From contig NZ_CP004388.1 in the NCBI RefSeq assembly GCF_000300235.2, forward strand, positions 1,407,501 to 1,471,500: a DNA stretch of 64,000 nt, in the 5' to 3' direction. Below the pieces are notes generated by a model that saw only the letters and a program-made list of their open reading frames with translations, was not told the DNA's origin and made no database searches. Below, piece after piece: positions 35,437 to 43,423 of the stretch. Within the stretch, counting starts at the first letter, position 1. The number at the start of each line of letters is the position of its first letter. Made by a program: the position numbers and the translations under genes. Source of the DNA: Thalassospira xiamenensis M-5 = DSM 17429. GTDB taxonomy: Bacteria > Pseudomonadota > Alphaproteobacteria > Rhodospirillales > Thalassospiraceae.

Positions 35437-36168
35437 TTATTTCTCGCCGTTATGTTGCAGATGGGGATAAAGGCGCGGGCGCATGTGGGTGTATTCTGCA
35501 CCCAGCAATGTCTGAAGGCGGCGATAACCATGTTCGACCGAACCAGACAGAACATGCGGGCACGTGTCGTAATACCGGCCCCAGTCGATTTCGTTTTCCG
35601 TCAGGCATGATGGATCGGCATGGGCGTGGCGAACGGGCTTGAGTCCCATTTTACGCAGGCGTTTTTCGATACTGTCGGTGCCGGTCACAACCGCCTGTTT
35701 AAAGCCGTTATGGTGCAGATAGGCCGACAGTGCCGCAAACAGGAAGGACGACGCCCCACCACCCGAGGACGCCAGATTGCCGATCTCGACAATCTGATGG
35801 CGCGGTACACCAAGGATCACTTCGATTGGCGCGGGCAGATATTGTTCAAGAAACAGCGGCCCATGCCCGGCTGACCGGAAACCAAGGGCGGCGACGATCC
35901 GTCCGGCATCGTCGCGGACACTCATCAGGCTGCCATATTGCACGCGGATCGCGGCGTCATAGGCATCGGCATAGATATTGGCGATGAATGTTTCGACTTC
36001 TGGTCGTTCTGTCGCCAGAAGTGTCAGCACCGAAATGGCACAAGCACGCATCTGCAGATGATCCAGAAAACCGCGTTTCTGGAAACTGAGCTTGGCGGCG
36101 GGGAAACCGTTTTCATTATAATTCAGGTGAAGCATGCCATTGGGCCTTCGACTGCGTTGATAGCGCAT
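35437..36168 (-). CDS. Thermostable-hemolysin family (GNAT-like) protein
   Basis: 243 residues matching the T_hemolysin family: RPEVETFIANIYADAYDAAIRVQYGSLMSVRDDAGRI, GPLFLEQYLPAPIE, the conserved VEIGNLAS and the WGRYYDTCPHV end. The fold is GNAT-like and related to PEP-CTERM-associated acyltransferases and acyl-homoserine lactone synthases, so an acyltransfer role is more plausible than a toxin role. No signal peptide is seen. ATG at 36135 has GAAGG upstream and may be the true start. It is the first gene of the operon ending at 31976. Confidence 0.83.
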   Translation of the reverse strand: MRYQRSRRPNGMLHLNYNENGFPAAKLSFQKRGFLDHLQMRACAISVLTLLATERPEVETFIANIYADAYDAAIRVQYGSLMSVRDDAGRIVAALGFRSAGHGPLFLEQYLPAPIEVILGVPRHQIVEIGNLASSGGGASSFLFAALSAYLHHNGFKQAVVTGTDSIEKRLRKMGLKPVRHAHADPSCLTENEIDWGRYYDTCPHVLSGSVEHGYRRLQTLLGAEYTHMRPRLYPHLQHNGEK

Positions 36169-36236
36169 TCTTGGCCCGGAACCTGACAGGAACCTGAATG
36201 AGGGGTTGTTAAAGCAAAAACCTTGGAAATGTTACT

Positions 36237-37580
36237 TTAGCGGGCAGTGTTTTCTGAGGCATTGCCGGGGATTTCGATCTTTACCGTACCATCGGAACTG
36301 CGTAGATGAAGGTCGCGCTGCGGGAACGGAATTTCGATCTCGTTTTCCTTGAAGCTATCCCAGACATTGAGCAATACCTCGCTGATGATATTACCACGTC
36401 CGTTTTGTGGATCCGTGATCCAGAGGCGGATTTCAAGATCGACCGAATTATCGCCAAAGCCGCGTAGCAGTGTGTTCGGGCCGGGATTATCCAGAACGCG
36501 TGCACATTTTGCTGCGGCTTCATTGCACAATTTGATCGCGAAATGCGGATCGCAACGATAGGCAATGCCGACCGGAACCTTCAGGCGCAATTTGACGTCC
36601 GAGTGGCTCCAGTTTTCCACCTGATTGGTGATAAGGTCTTCGTTGGGGATCAGGAATTCGGTGCCGTCGCGGGTGCGAACGGCGGTGTAACGCGCGCCGA
36701 GCGACTGAATCCAGCCAAATGTATCGCCAATCGCAATCACGTCGCCCGGCTTGATCGACCGGTCCAGCAACAGGATCACGCCGCTGATCAGGTTGGCGAC
36801 AATCCGTTGCAGACCAAACCCGATGCCGACACCGATGGCACCACCAAAGACAGCAAGCGCGGTCAGATCGACACCGATGGTCGAAAGCGCAAACAAAACC
36901 GCAATCGACAGCAGCACAAGTTTCAGAAGCTTGGACATAAGCACCTGAACCGATGGCGTCAGGCGGTGAACCTTCTGGATGCGTTGTTCGAAAATGCGCG
37001 AGGCAAATGACGCGACCCAAAGCAGGATCGCCAAAGACAGCATTGCCTTGAGGATACCAAACACCGATATCCGAAACTGCCCGATATGAAGGGCTAGGCT
37101 GTCCAGCAGATCAATTGCCGGATCAAGCCAGCCGACAATGTTAAGGGCGGCCAGCCCCCATGCGATGATGGCGATACTTCGGGCCCAGACGGGATCATTC
37201 ACCACCGCTGTGCCCAGACGGATGAAAATCCACGCATTCAGAAGGCTTGCGACAAGGCGCAGGATATTGTGCCGCAGCCCCGCCTGTATCGCGACCGCAT
37301 CAATAAACCAGATCAGCAGAACCAGAATGATCGGAAACGCCAGATCGGGTAAAACCGCCAGCAACCGACGGAACCCGGCATAGTGCAAAAGCGCCCGCCA
37401 GTTTTGTAAGCGCGCCAGTTGGCGCGAAAGCGGCCTGCGCAGCAACAGGGCAGGGATCACCGACAGCAAACATGCCCCGATCTGTAACAGGATCGGAACC
37501 AGCAAGATATTGTTGTCCACCCATGCGGCTGCCTGTTCAAGCCAGATCACGAGCTGGTCGGGATTCCAGAATTGCTCCAT
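36237..37580 (-). CDS. MscS-family mechanosensitive channel
   Basis: 447 residues with several N-terminal membrane segments, then the pore helix region FGGAIGVGIGFGLQRIVANLISGVILLLDRSIKPGD typical of MscS TM3, followed by the cytoplasmic beta domain. It is of intermediate length between MscS and the MscK-like channels. AGGGGACGT precedes the ATG. It would release solutes on hypo-osmotic shock. Long TM region, so not a minimal MscS. Confidence 0.9.
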   Translation of the reverse strand: MEQFWNPDQLVIWLEQAAAWVDNNILLVPILLQIGACLLSVIPALLLRRPLSRQLARLQNWRALLHYAGFRRLLAVLPDLAFPIILVLLIWFIDAVAIQAGLRHNILRLVASLLNAWIFIRLGTAVVNDPVWARSIAIIAWGLAALNIVGWLDPAIDLLDSLALHIGQFRISVFGILKAMLSLAILLWVASFASRIFEQRIQKVHRLTPSVQVLMSKLLKLVLLSIAVLFALSTIGVDLTALAVFGGAIGVGIGFGLQRIVANLISGVILLLDRSIKPGDVIAIGDTFGWIQSLGARYTAVRTRDGTEFLIPNEDLITNQVENWSHSDVKLRLKVPVGIAYRCDPHFAIKLCNEAAAKCARVLDNPGPNTLLRGFGDNSVDLEIRLWITDPQNGRGNIISEVLLNVWDSFKENEIEIPFPQRDLHLRSSDGTVKIEIPGNASENTAR

Positions 37581-37730
37581 ACGTCCCCTGATTTTGCCCT
37601 GTATTATGATTAATGAATGGAAAGCATTATATTTCATATGGTAACGCGAAACCGCCCGCGGGAGATAGGGGGCTAATTCTTCGTGTTTTGGTTGGTTCTG
37701 CGAAAGATGCGTCTTTTGGCTTTGGTTTCC

Positions 37731-37759
37731 TTGACGTTAGATAGCTATCTATCTAAATC
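37731..37759 (+). promoter_or_regulatory. MarR promoter with palindromic operator in the spacer
   Basis: A -35 box TTGACG (37731-37736) is followed at about 17 bases by a TAAATC-like -10. The spacer is filled by the perfect inverted repeat TTAGATAG-CTAT-CTATCTAA (37737-37756), 40 bases before the MarR start, a classic autorepression layout. Confidence 0.72.
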
Positions 37760-37795
37760 TTTAGGGTCAAAAACCTCCTACAGGTATCTCCCCCC

Positions 37796-38296
37796 ATGAC
37801 AATTTCCAAAGATAGCAATGCATCGCGTGAACAGTTCGGTTTCTGGCTGGGCATGCTTGCCCGGCAATGGCGTGCGGAAGTCGACCGGCGTTTATCGCCC
37901 TTTATCCTGACCGAGGCGCGCTGGATCATCCTGTTTCGTCTCAGCACGACCGATCATGACCTGACGCAAAAGGAGCTGGCGCGTATTGCCGGGGTGCAGG
38001 GACCGACATTGGTGCGGACATTGGACTGGCTGGAGGAAAAGGGATTGATCGAAAGGCGCGAAGTCCCCGATGACCGGCGGGCAAAAACGGTTCACCTGAC
38101 CGAAAAGGCCGAACCGGCGCTGCGACAGATTCAGGCGGTCATACAGGGTGTCCGAGCCCAGATTTTTGCCGATGTTACCGATGAAGAACTTGAACATTGT
38201 CTGACCGTGTTCAAAAAGATCGGCCGACAGTTCGATGCCTTTGCCGGAAGTGAACAGGACAAGGACATCATCATGGTTGGACGGGGGAAAACCTAA
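37796..38296 (+). CDS. MarR-family transcriptional regulator
   Basis: 166 residues. The winged helix is LTQKELARIAGVQGPTLVRTLDWLEEKGLIERREVPDDRRAKTVHLTEKA with the DDRR wing signature. Helical ends form the dimer interface. Close to the SlyA/HosA type by opening FGFWLGMLARQWRAEVDRRL. It is divergent from MscS and precedes nothing on its strand, so it is probably autoregulated; other targets are unknown. Confidence 0.9.
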   Translation: MTISKDSNASREQFGFWLGMLARQWRAEVDRRLSPFILTEARWIILFRLSTTDHDLTQKELARIAGVQGPTLVRTLDWLEEKGLIERREVPDDRRAKTVHLTEKAEPALRQIQAVIQGVRAQIFADVTDEELEHCLTVFKKIGRQFDAFAGSEQDKDIIMVGRGKT

Positions 38297-38318
38297 AACC
38301 GTTTCCACCGTTTTATAT

Positions 38319-38585
38319 CTACCTGTGAGGCAGTGCTTGGTCGGGTGATCGGTTCCGCAGGGTTTCGCGTTCCCATCGTTCGGTCAGAACTGCGGCCCCA
38401 AAGCCGAGCCCGCCAAAGATCGCAAGGCTGATCGCAAGTGCGGGCAGTAAACTGTTTGCGGGCATGAATGTCGGCGAGCCGCCGGGCAATGACAACCAGA
38501 CCATTGCAGCACTGCCCCATAAAATGCCAACCGCAACCATGCCGATCCCGGTAAAGGCAAGCCGCAAGCGCGAAAGATATTTCAT
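38319..38585 (-). CDS. Small two-helix membrane protein
   Basis: 88 residues with two membrane segments (LAFTGIGMVAVGILWGSAAMVWLSL and LPALAISLAIFGGLGFGAAVL) and a basic tail. Not recognised. Its ATG shares one base with the TAA stop of the DUF411 gene, so the pair is translationally coupled and may work together in the membrane. Confidence 0.6.
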   Translation of the reverse strand: MKYLSRLRLAFTGIGMVAVGILWGSAAMVWLSLPGGSPTFMPANSLLPALAISLAIFGGLGFGAAVLTERWERETLRNRSPDQALPHR

Positions 38586-38998
38586 TATTCTGACCTGCGC
38601 CGCTCGACTGATCCATCATAATGGATCGCTACGGTTTCCTGTGTCGGGCCATCAAGGGCAAGCGCGATAACATCCGCCGGTTTGCGCCGCAAAAGTGTAA
38701 CGATATCGCCAGACGGGACCTCGCCGATCACGCTATAACCCGCAACCCGACCGATCTTGCAATCGCGCATCGGGGCAGGGGTGATCATCATTGCCTGTTG
38801 TTCTGAAAGGGACAGGTTGCTGACCTGTGCGGCGCGAACGTCAAACCCTTCGGCCTCAAGGCGGTTTTGCCAATCGATGCTGTCTTGGCAATCATTCGTG
38901 TATGAAAGTTCAAGCGTCGGGCGCGATGTGCCGACAAATGCGGTCAACCCGATCAGGGCGATACCGGCCAGAATCGTAGAAAGAGCAATGGGTTTCAT
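38585..38998 (-). CDS. DUF411-family protein
   Basis: 137 residues from MKPIALST, with an N-terminal hydrophobic export or anchor segment. CKIGRVAGYSVIGEVPSGDIVTLLRRKPADVIALALDG matches the DUF411 core. Typical members have a CGCC metal site near the start; here the matching place reads TNDCQDSIDW with a single cysteine, so metal binding may be lost or changed. Followed in overlap by a small membrane protein. Copper context is absent. Confidence 0.68.
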   Translation of the reverse strand: MKPIALSTILAGIALIGLTAFVGTSRPTLELSYTNDCQDSIDWQNRLEAEGFDVRAAQVSNLSLSEQQAMMITPAPMRDCKIGRVAGYSVIGEVPSGDIVTLLRRKPADVIALALDGPTQETVAIHYDGSVERRRSE

Positions 38999-39105
38999 GA
39001 CTTCTGCCTTTGTCAGATAAAACTGCAAAGGCAGAATGCCTGTTAGAGCAGGTGCGAGTCTTGAGCCCGGTCAAGCCGCAATCGGGCGTGGCCGGGCTAC
39101 CCGTG

Positions 39106-40026
39106 TTAACGTGCCTTGTAAGGATGTTTTTCCGACCATTCTCGTACGAAATCGATCAGTTCATCGTCGCGATCTTCGGGCAACTTGACGGTCAGATGTA
39201 CATATTGATCGCCGCGTTTGTCACCCCGGTCATATGCTGCACCCTTGCCACGTAGCCGCAATTTCGTGCCGCTATTGGCGTTGGCAGGCAGTTTCATGCT
39301 GACCTTGCCATTGATCGTCGGGACTTCGATCGACCCGCCAAGGATTGCTTCGGCCAGGCTGATCGCAAGATCGCAATGCAGGTCATTGCCTTCGCGACGG
39401 AAAACCTTGTCCGGGTGGACATGCAGCTTGATCAGCGCGTCACCCGCTTCCCCGCCATTCATGCCGGTCATTCCCTGGCCTTTCAGGCGAAGGGTCTGGC
39501 CATCTTCGCTTCCGGCAGGGATGCGGACTTCAAGGCTTTTGCCGCTGGCAAGATTGATGCGCTTGGTCGTGCCGATAATGGCTTCGGCCAGATCAAGGCT
39601 AAGCTCATAGGAAATATTGGGTCCTTTGACCTTTTCGGCCTGTCTGCGCCCACCAAAACCACCGAAGCCGCCCCCGCCGCGGCCAGCCTTGCCGAAAATC
39701 TCGTCAAAGATATCCTCGGCATTGGCACCGGAAAAACCAAACGGATCACCGCCAGCCTGACCGCTATAACGCGCACCGCCACCACGGCCAAACGGCCCGG
39801 TTTCACGGCCATCGGCATCAATTTCGCCCGCGTCATATTTTTTGCGACGTTCGGCATCCCCCAAAAGATGATAGGCGGCCGAAACTTTCTTAAACCGCTC
39901 TTCGATCTTGGTGTCACCGGGATTGACGTCCGGGTGCAATTCGCGCGCAAGTTTGCGATAGGCTTTTTTGATTTCGTCCTGGGTGGCGTTTTTGGCAACG
40001 CCCAAAGTCTTGTAGGGATCCTGCAT
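39106..40026 (-). CDS. DnaJ-family co-chaperone (CbpA-like)
   Basis: 306 residues. J domain at residues 3-70 with the HPD motif, a Gly/Phe-rich linker with GRGGGGFGGFGG, and two C-terminal substrate-binding beta domains (ISYELSLDLAEAIIGTTKRI, CDLAISLAEAILGGSIEVP). There is no zinc-finger domain, so it is CbpA/DjlB type rather than DnaJ. It would stimulate DnaK and bind unfolded proteins or curved DNA. Confidence 0.9.
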   Translation of the reverse strand: MQDPYKTLGVAKNATQDEIKKAYRKLARELHPDVNPGDTKIEERFKKVSAAYHLLGDAERRKKYDAGEIDADGRETGPFGRGGGARYSGQAGGDPFGFSGANAEDIFDEIFGKAGRGGGGFGGFGGRRQAEKVKGPNISYELSLDLAEAIIGTTKRINLASGKSLEVRIPAGSEDGQTLRLKGQGMTGMNGGEAGDALIKLHVHPDKVFRREGNDLHCDLAISLAEAILGGSIEVPTINGKVSMKLPANANSGTKLRLRGKGAAYDRGDKRGDQYVHLTVKLPEDRDDELIDFVREWSEKHPYKAR

Positions 40027-40137
40027 CGCCTGACCGGTTGGAAAATGGGAAACGCTATAAGTGTATTATAGGCCTGTATTGGCTGTTGCAAGGAAGGCAT
40101 TTGTTTTTATTGCTGTCCTTGACATGGCTCAGATATG

Positions 40138-40177
40138 AAAAAGCGGCGCTGTTCGCAAGGAACGCGCCGCTTTTTTT
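40138..40177. terminator. Bidirectional terminator
   Basis: AAAAAGCGGCGC...GCGCCGCTTTTTTT with an inner GTTC/GAAC extension between the DnaJ and the lipoprotein genes. Confidence 0.82.
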
Positions 40178-40195
40178 AATGTCGTTTCGCGACGG

Positions 40196-40672
40196 TCAGT
40201 TTACAACTTCCCAGCTTCCATCCGGCTTGCGGCATGCGGTGCCGTACGCTTCTTCCTGCTTGCCGCCGATGGTGACGGTCTGCTGGTATTCACGGCAATA
40301 TTCCTGGGTTTTCGGTTCCTGATAGGTCCGGGTCGGGGTTACCGTGCCACGAACCCCGGTATCGGGGTTGTTCCAGGTCGATGTCTGGCCCGTCGGCGCA
40401 CTTTCAAGGGTGCGCTGCGTGCTTTGTGCCATGATCGCGCGGTCGGCATTGTCCAGTGACTTGCCGACTTCACTGCCGATAAAGGCGCCAGCCAGTGTAC
40501 CAAGTGCCACACCGACAAGCTGTCCCGATCCTTTGCCGAACTGCGCACCGGCAACAGCACCACCAACCGCGCCCAAAAGGGTGCCTGCGGTTTGTTTCTG
40601 GCCTTGATCCTGTGCACAACCGGCAATGAATGCGGTCATCATGACGGGGATTACGATATGACGAAATTTCAT
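40196..40672 (-). CDS. Glycine-zipper outer-membrane lipoprotein (17 kDa antigen-like)
   Basis: 158 residues. Lipobox FIAGC after a short signal, then a 2TM glycine zipper (AGTLLGAVGGAVAGAQFGKGSGQLVGVALGTLAGAFIGSEVG) and a hydrophilic end with two cysteines, CREYQQ and ACRKPDG, that could form a disulfide. Rickettsia 17 kDa antigen family. ATG at 40672 fits; a reading from 40804 adds an unlikely basic tail. Likely a structural envelope protein. Confidence 0.82.
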   Translation of the reverse strand: MKFRHIVIPVMMTAFIAGCAQDQGQKQTAGTLLGAVGGAVAGAQFGKGSGQLVGVALGTLAGAFIGSEVGKSLDNADRAIMAQSTQRTLESAPTGQTSTWNNPDTGVRGTVTPTRTYQEPKTQEYCREYQQTVTIGGKQEEAYGTACRKPDGSWEVVN

Positions 40673-40820
40673 ATTTTTTTGCCTACCTTGTCTTTCCTGT
40701 CCCAACCGATATGTTCTGTATCTACGGAACGATCTTGATTGCGTCGTTTCACGTATATCCAAAACCCGTATCTTTCGAATTTGGTGCGGATTTTGAACTA
40801 TCAAAGGAATCCTGACCCCA

Positions 40821-41441
40821 ATGGACGAAAAAAATACGCCAAAAATGGGGCATGAAGATCATGCCGTACCGTTCGATCTTTTTGACGTGTGGTTTAAAGA
40901 GGCGAAAAACAAGGAGAAACCGTATCCGGATGCGATGACGCTGGCGACAGCAGATGCGCGCGGGCGGCCTTCGGCGCGTATTGTACTGCTTAAGGACTTT
41001 GATCAGCGCGGTTTTGTTTTTTACACCAACTATGAAAGCCGCAAGGGCGATCAACTTGCCGAAAACAGCTTTGCCGCATTGTGCTTTCACTGGAAGTCGC
41101 TTGAAAAATGCGTTCGCATCGAGGGGGCGGTGACCAAGGTCGACAGTGTGGAGTCCGACGAGTATTTCGCATCCCGACCGCGCGGCAGCCAGCTTGGCGC
41201 GTGGGCGTCAACCCAGTCCCGCCCGATGAGTGGCCGGTTCGATCTGGAAAAACGGGTTGCCGAATTCACCGCCAAATTCGGGCTGGGCAAAGTCCCTCGC
41301 CCGGAGCATTGGGGGGGCTTCCGCCTGATCCCTGATCGCATCGAATTCTGGTCCGAAGGCAAGTTCCGCCTGCATGATCGCCAGCTTTACACCCGCGATG
41401 CCGAGGATAAGGGTTGGAACCTGCAAAAGCTTTTCCCATGA
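40821..41441 (+). CDS. pdxH: Pyridoxamine 5'-phosphate oxidase
   Basis: 206 residues. FMN-binding motifs PSARIVLLKDFDQRGFVFYTNYESRKG and SRPMSGRFDLEKR, and the C-terminal WGGFRLIPDRIEFWSEGKFRLHDR that carries substrate residues. The enzyme makes pyridoxal phosphate, the cofactor needed by hemA and the class III aminotransferase in this window. Monocistronic, divergent from the lipoprotein. Confidence 0.95.
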   Translation: MDEKNTPKMGHEDHAVPFDLFDVWFKEAKNKEKPYPDAMTLATADARGRPSARIVLLKDFDQRGFVFYTNYESRKGDQLAENSFAALCFHWKSLEKCVRIEGAVTKVDSVESDEYFASRPRGSQLGAWASTQSRPMSGRFDLEKRVAEFTAKFGLGKVPRPEHWGGFRLIPDRIEFWSEGKFRLHDRQLYTRDAEDKGWNLQKLFP

Positions 41442-41465
41442 TGTAGAAGGCTGTTCTGAAAATGC

Positions 41466-41496
41466 AAAACGCGCGAATGTTGGTTCGCGCGTTTTT
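41466..41496. terminator. Bidirectional terminator
   Basis: AAAACGCGCGAA-TGTTGG-TTCGCGCGTTTTT between pdxH and the converging ArsR gene. Confidence 0.88.
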
Positions 41497-41511
41497 GTTT
41501 GGCTGGTTTGA

Positions 41512-41817
41512 TCAGTATTCTTCTGACGGGCAGAAGACTTCCTGTAACACGACGATGATTTTCATGATCTCGGGATTGGCCAGCGAATAATAGATGGTTT
41601 GCGATTCCCGGCGTGTCTTGACCAGTCCCTCGCGGCGCAAACGGGCAAGATGTTGCGATAGTGCAGATTGTTTAATACCCAGTTCACCTTCAAGCGTGCT
41701 GACTGATTTTTCTGTTGTTCCAAGCGAACATAAAACCATCAGACGCCACTCGTTTCCCAATGTTTTCAGGAACTCGGCAGCCTCGCGAGCGTTTTCATGC
41801 AAGTTTTTATAAGGCAT
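41512..41817 (-). CDS. ArsR/SmtB-family repressor, second BigR/SqrR-like paralogue
   Basis: 101 residues, about half identical to the gene at 1854-2171 over the winged helix (KQSALSQHLARLRREGLVKTRRESQTIYYSL). Cys30 (VLCSL) and Cys96 (VFCPSEEY) keep the 66-residue spacing of the persulfide switch. It is likely a sulfur or redox-sensing repressor. It is divergent from a universal stress protein gene, a possible target. It and the first copy may have distinct targets. Confidence 0.82.
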   Translation of the reverse strand: MPYKNLHENAREAAEFLKTLGNEWRLMVLCSLGTTEKSVSTLEGELGIKQSALSQHLARLRREGLVKTRRESQTIYYSLANPEIMKIIVVLQEVFCPSEEY

Positions 41818-42013
41818 CGCAGGCAGTATCCATTCTCGAAGTCAGTCCGGCTATTTTCTGGCACGTTAAGACCGATAAACCGTATAGGATGATTAATCTT
41901 CGGCATTCGGCAACGCATTGGTTTGATGTTACACTGGTTTCTTTCTCCGCCTAAGCATTTCGTAGGGGAAAGCCCCTTTTCAATGCATGGACGGGATCTT
42001 TTATAAAAGTTTT

Positions 42014-42027
42014 GATCTTGAACAAGG
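42014..42027 (+). promoter_or_regulatory. Possible FNR/FnrL box, one mismatch
   Basis: TTGATCTTGAACAA differs at one place from TTGAY-N4-RTCAA and lies 113 bases before the universal stress protein start, a gene class often activated by FNR when oxygen is low. Weak evidence alone. Confidence 0.4.
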
Positions 42028-42139
42028 AAAGATGCGTTTTCTGGTTGCAGACTGTCCCTTTCTGACGTCTTGACGCATTGTAGTGATCGCAACAAGGCAC
42101 ACGTGTCGGAAGACACATCAATTCTCGGGAGTGAGTGCG

Positions 42140-42997
42140 ATGGCAGTAAGAACAATTCTGGCCCCGGTGGCAGGTTCGAACATTGATCAGCGTGTACTGG
42201 ATCTGGCGTTCCGGACGGCCAAAAGATTTGATGCACATCTTGAGGCATTGTTTGTTGCCGCCGAACCACAAGATGCGATCCCGATTGTCGGGGAAGGCAT
42301 GTCGGGCCTGATCATCGAAGAAATGATGCGGGCAGCTGAAAACGAAACCCAGCGCCGTGAAACCCGCGGGCGTGCTGCCTATGATGCGGCGCGTGATGCC
42401 GCCGCCGTTGCCGAGGCCGCCGTTCCGATGGCCGATCTTCAGGCGACCTGTGCATGGCGGCGCGACAATGGCCGCGAAGACGAAACCGTTGCCCGACGTG
42501 GCCGTCTGTTTGATCTTGTGGTCATTGGCCGCGAACCGCGCGAAGCTGCCGCGTCGCTTACTTTTGATGCCGCCCTGATGGAAACCGGTCGTCCGTTGCT
42601 GGTTGCGCCGGAAAAAACACCCGAAACCGTTGGCGAAAAAGTCGTGATTGCCTGGAATGGCGGAGTGGAAGCCGCCCGTGCCGTGACATCGGCCATGCCA
42701 CTTTTGCGTACGGCCAAGGAAGTCACCATCGTCAGTGTCGGCGAAGTCCCCCATGGGCGTGCCTGTGCCAAAGCATTGGCCGAACAGTTCCTTTGGCACG
42801 GAGTCGAGGCATGGGTGTCCGAATTGCCCGAACAGTCGCACGTTGCTAATGCCTTGATATCCGAGGCAGAAAAGGTCGGTGCCGATAGCATCGTACTTGG
42901 CGCTTACAGCCATTCGCGGTTCAAGGAAATGATCCTTGGCGGTGTTACACAGGATATGCTGGCAAAATGCACTTTGCCGCTTTGGATAATGCATTGA
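42140..42997 (+). CDS. Universal stress protein, tandem UspA type
   Basis: 285 residues. The N-terminal half opens MAVRTILAPVAGSNIDQRVLDLA, the C-terminal half ends ADSIVLGAYSHSRFKEMILGGVTQDMLAKCTLPLWIMH, both UspA-like, with the second carrying the nucleotide-binding loop (GAYSHSR...GGV). GGGAGTGAG precedes the ATG. A possible FNR box is upstream. The product at 50969-51811 has the same architecture and similar end. Binds ATP in related proteins; a role under low oxygen or stress is inferred. Confidence 0.87.
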   Translation: MAVRTILAPVAGSNIDQRVLDLAFRTAKRFDAHLEALFVAAEPQDAIPIVGEGMSGLIIEEMMRAAENETQRRETRGRAAYDAARDAAAVAEAAVPMADLQATCAWRRDNGREDETVARRGRLFDLVVIGREPREAAASLTFDAALMETGRPLLVAPEKTPETVGEKVVIAWNGGVEAARAVTSAMPLLRTAKEVTIVSVGEVPHGRACAKALAEQFLWHGVEAWVSELPEQSHVANALISEAEKVGADSIVLGAYSHSRFKEMILGGVTQDMLAKCTLPLWIMH

Positions 42998-43059
42998 CCC
43001 ATAGGTCACGTAACATCCTGAAATCCGGATGATTATTTGTATGATCATTGGTATATGAC

Positions 43060-43089
43060 AAAAAAGGCGCAGTCTTTTGCGCCTTTTTT
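43060..43089 (+). terminator. Terminator of the universal stress protein gene
   Basis: AAAAAAGGCGC...GCGCCTTTTTT, about 60 bases after the stop codon. Confidence 0.85.
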
Positions 43090-43210
43090 GTTGCGTCTGC
43101 GAACAAAACCCGCCACCGTTACTGAAATCTTACAAAGACGACGGCCCGATCAACGAGGCCTTCGCCCGATAAAAGAACAGTGGAAGAAACGTCTGGCAGG
43201 GGAAAATCCC

Positions 43211-43399
43211 ATGTTATCACTTCGCGATGTCATTGATTTCGCATCCATGTCCGAGGATCTGAGCCGGGAACTTACCCGTCAGAATGTCGGCTTGCCCGAT
43301 CTTGGCGCTTTGGTTGCAAGCTATTCCGGTGTTGCTGCTGGCCCTGTTAGCAATTGCAATGAAGCACTATGTGCCGCCAACGATGTGGATGGCGAATAA
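43211..43399 (+). CDS. Small hypothetical protein
   Basis: 62 residues (MLSLRDVIDFASMSEDLSRE...NDVDGE). It has a good AGGGGA ribosome site eight bases before the ATG, is helical and acidic, and has two cysteines in its C-terminal half (NCNEALCAAND). Not recognised. A longer reading from 43037 would begin inside the terminator and is rejected. It follows the stress protein terminator, so it needs its own promoter. Confidence 0.5.
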   Translation: MLSLRDVIDFASMSEDLSRELTRQNVGLPDLGALVASYSGVAAGPVSNCNEALCAANDVDGE

Positions 43400-43423
43400 C
43401 TTACAAAGTCTCTGATGTCCCGA

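Noticed and set aside
35437-36168. Secreted hemolysin
   Set aside because: No signal peptide is visible and the family motifs fit a GNAT-like cytoplasmic enzyme in an acyl pathway.
43037-43399. 120-codon reading of the small protein
   Set aside because: Its first half runs through the terminator hairpin at 43060-43089; the ribosome site supports the 62-codon form.
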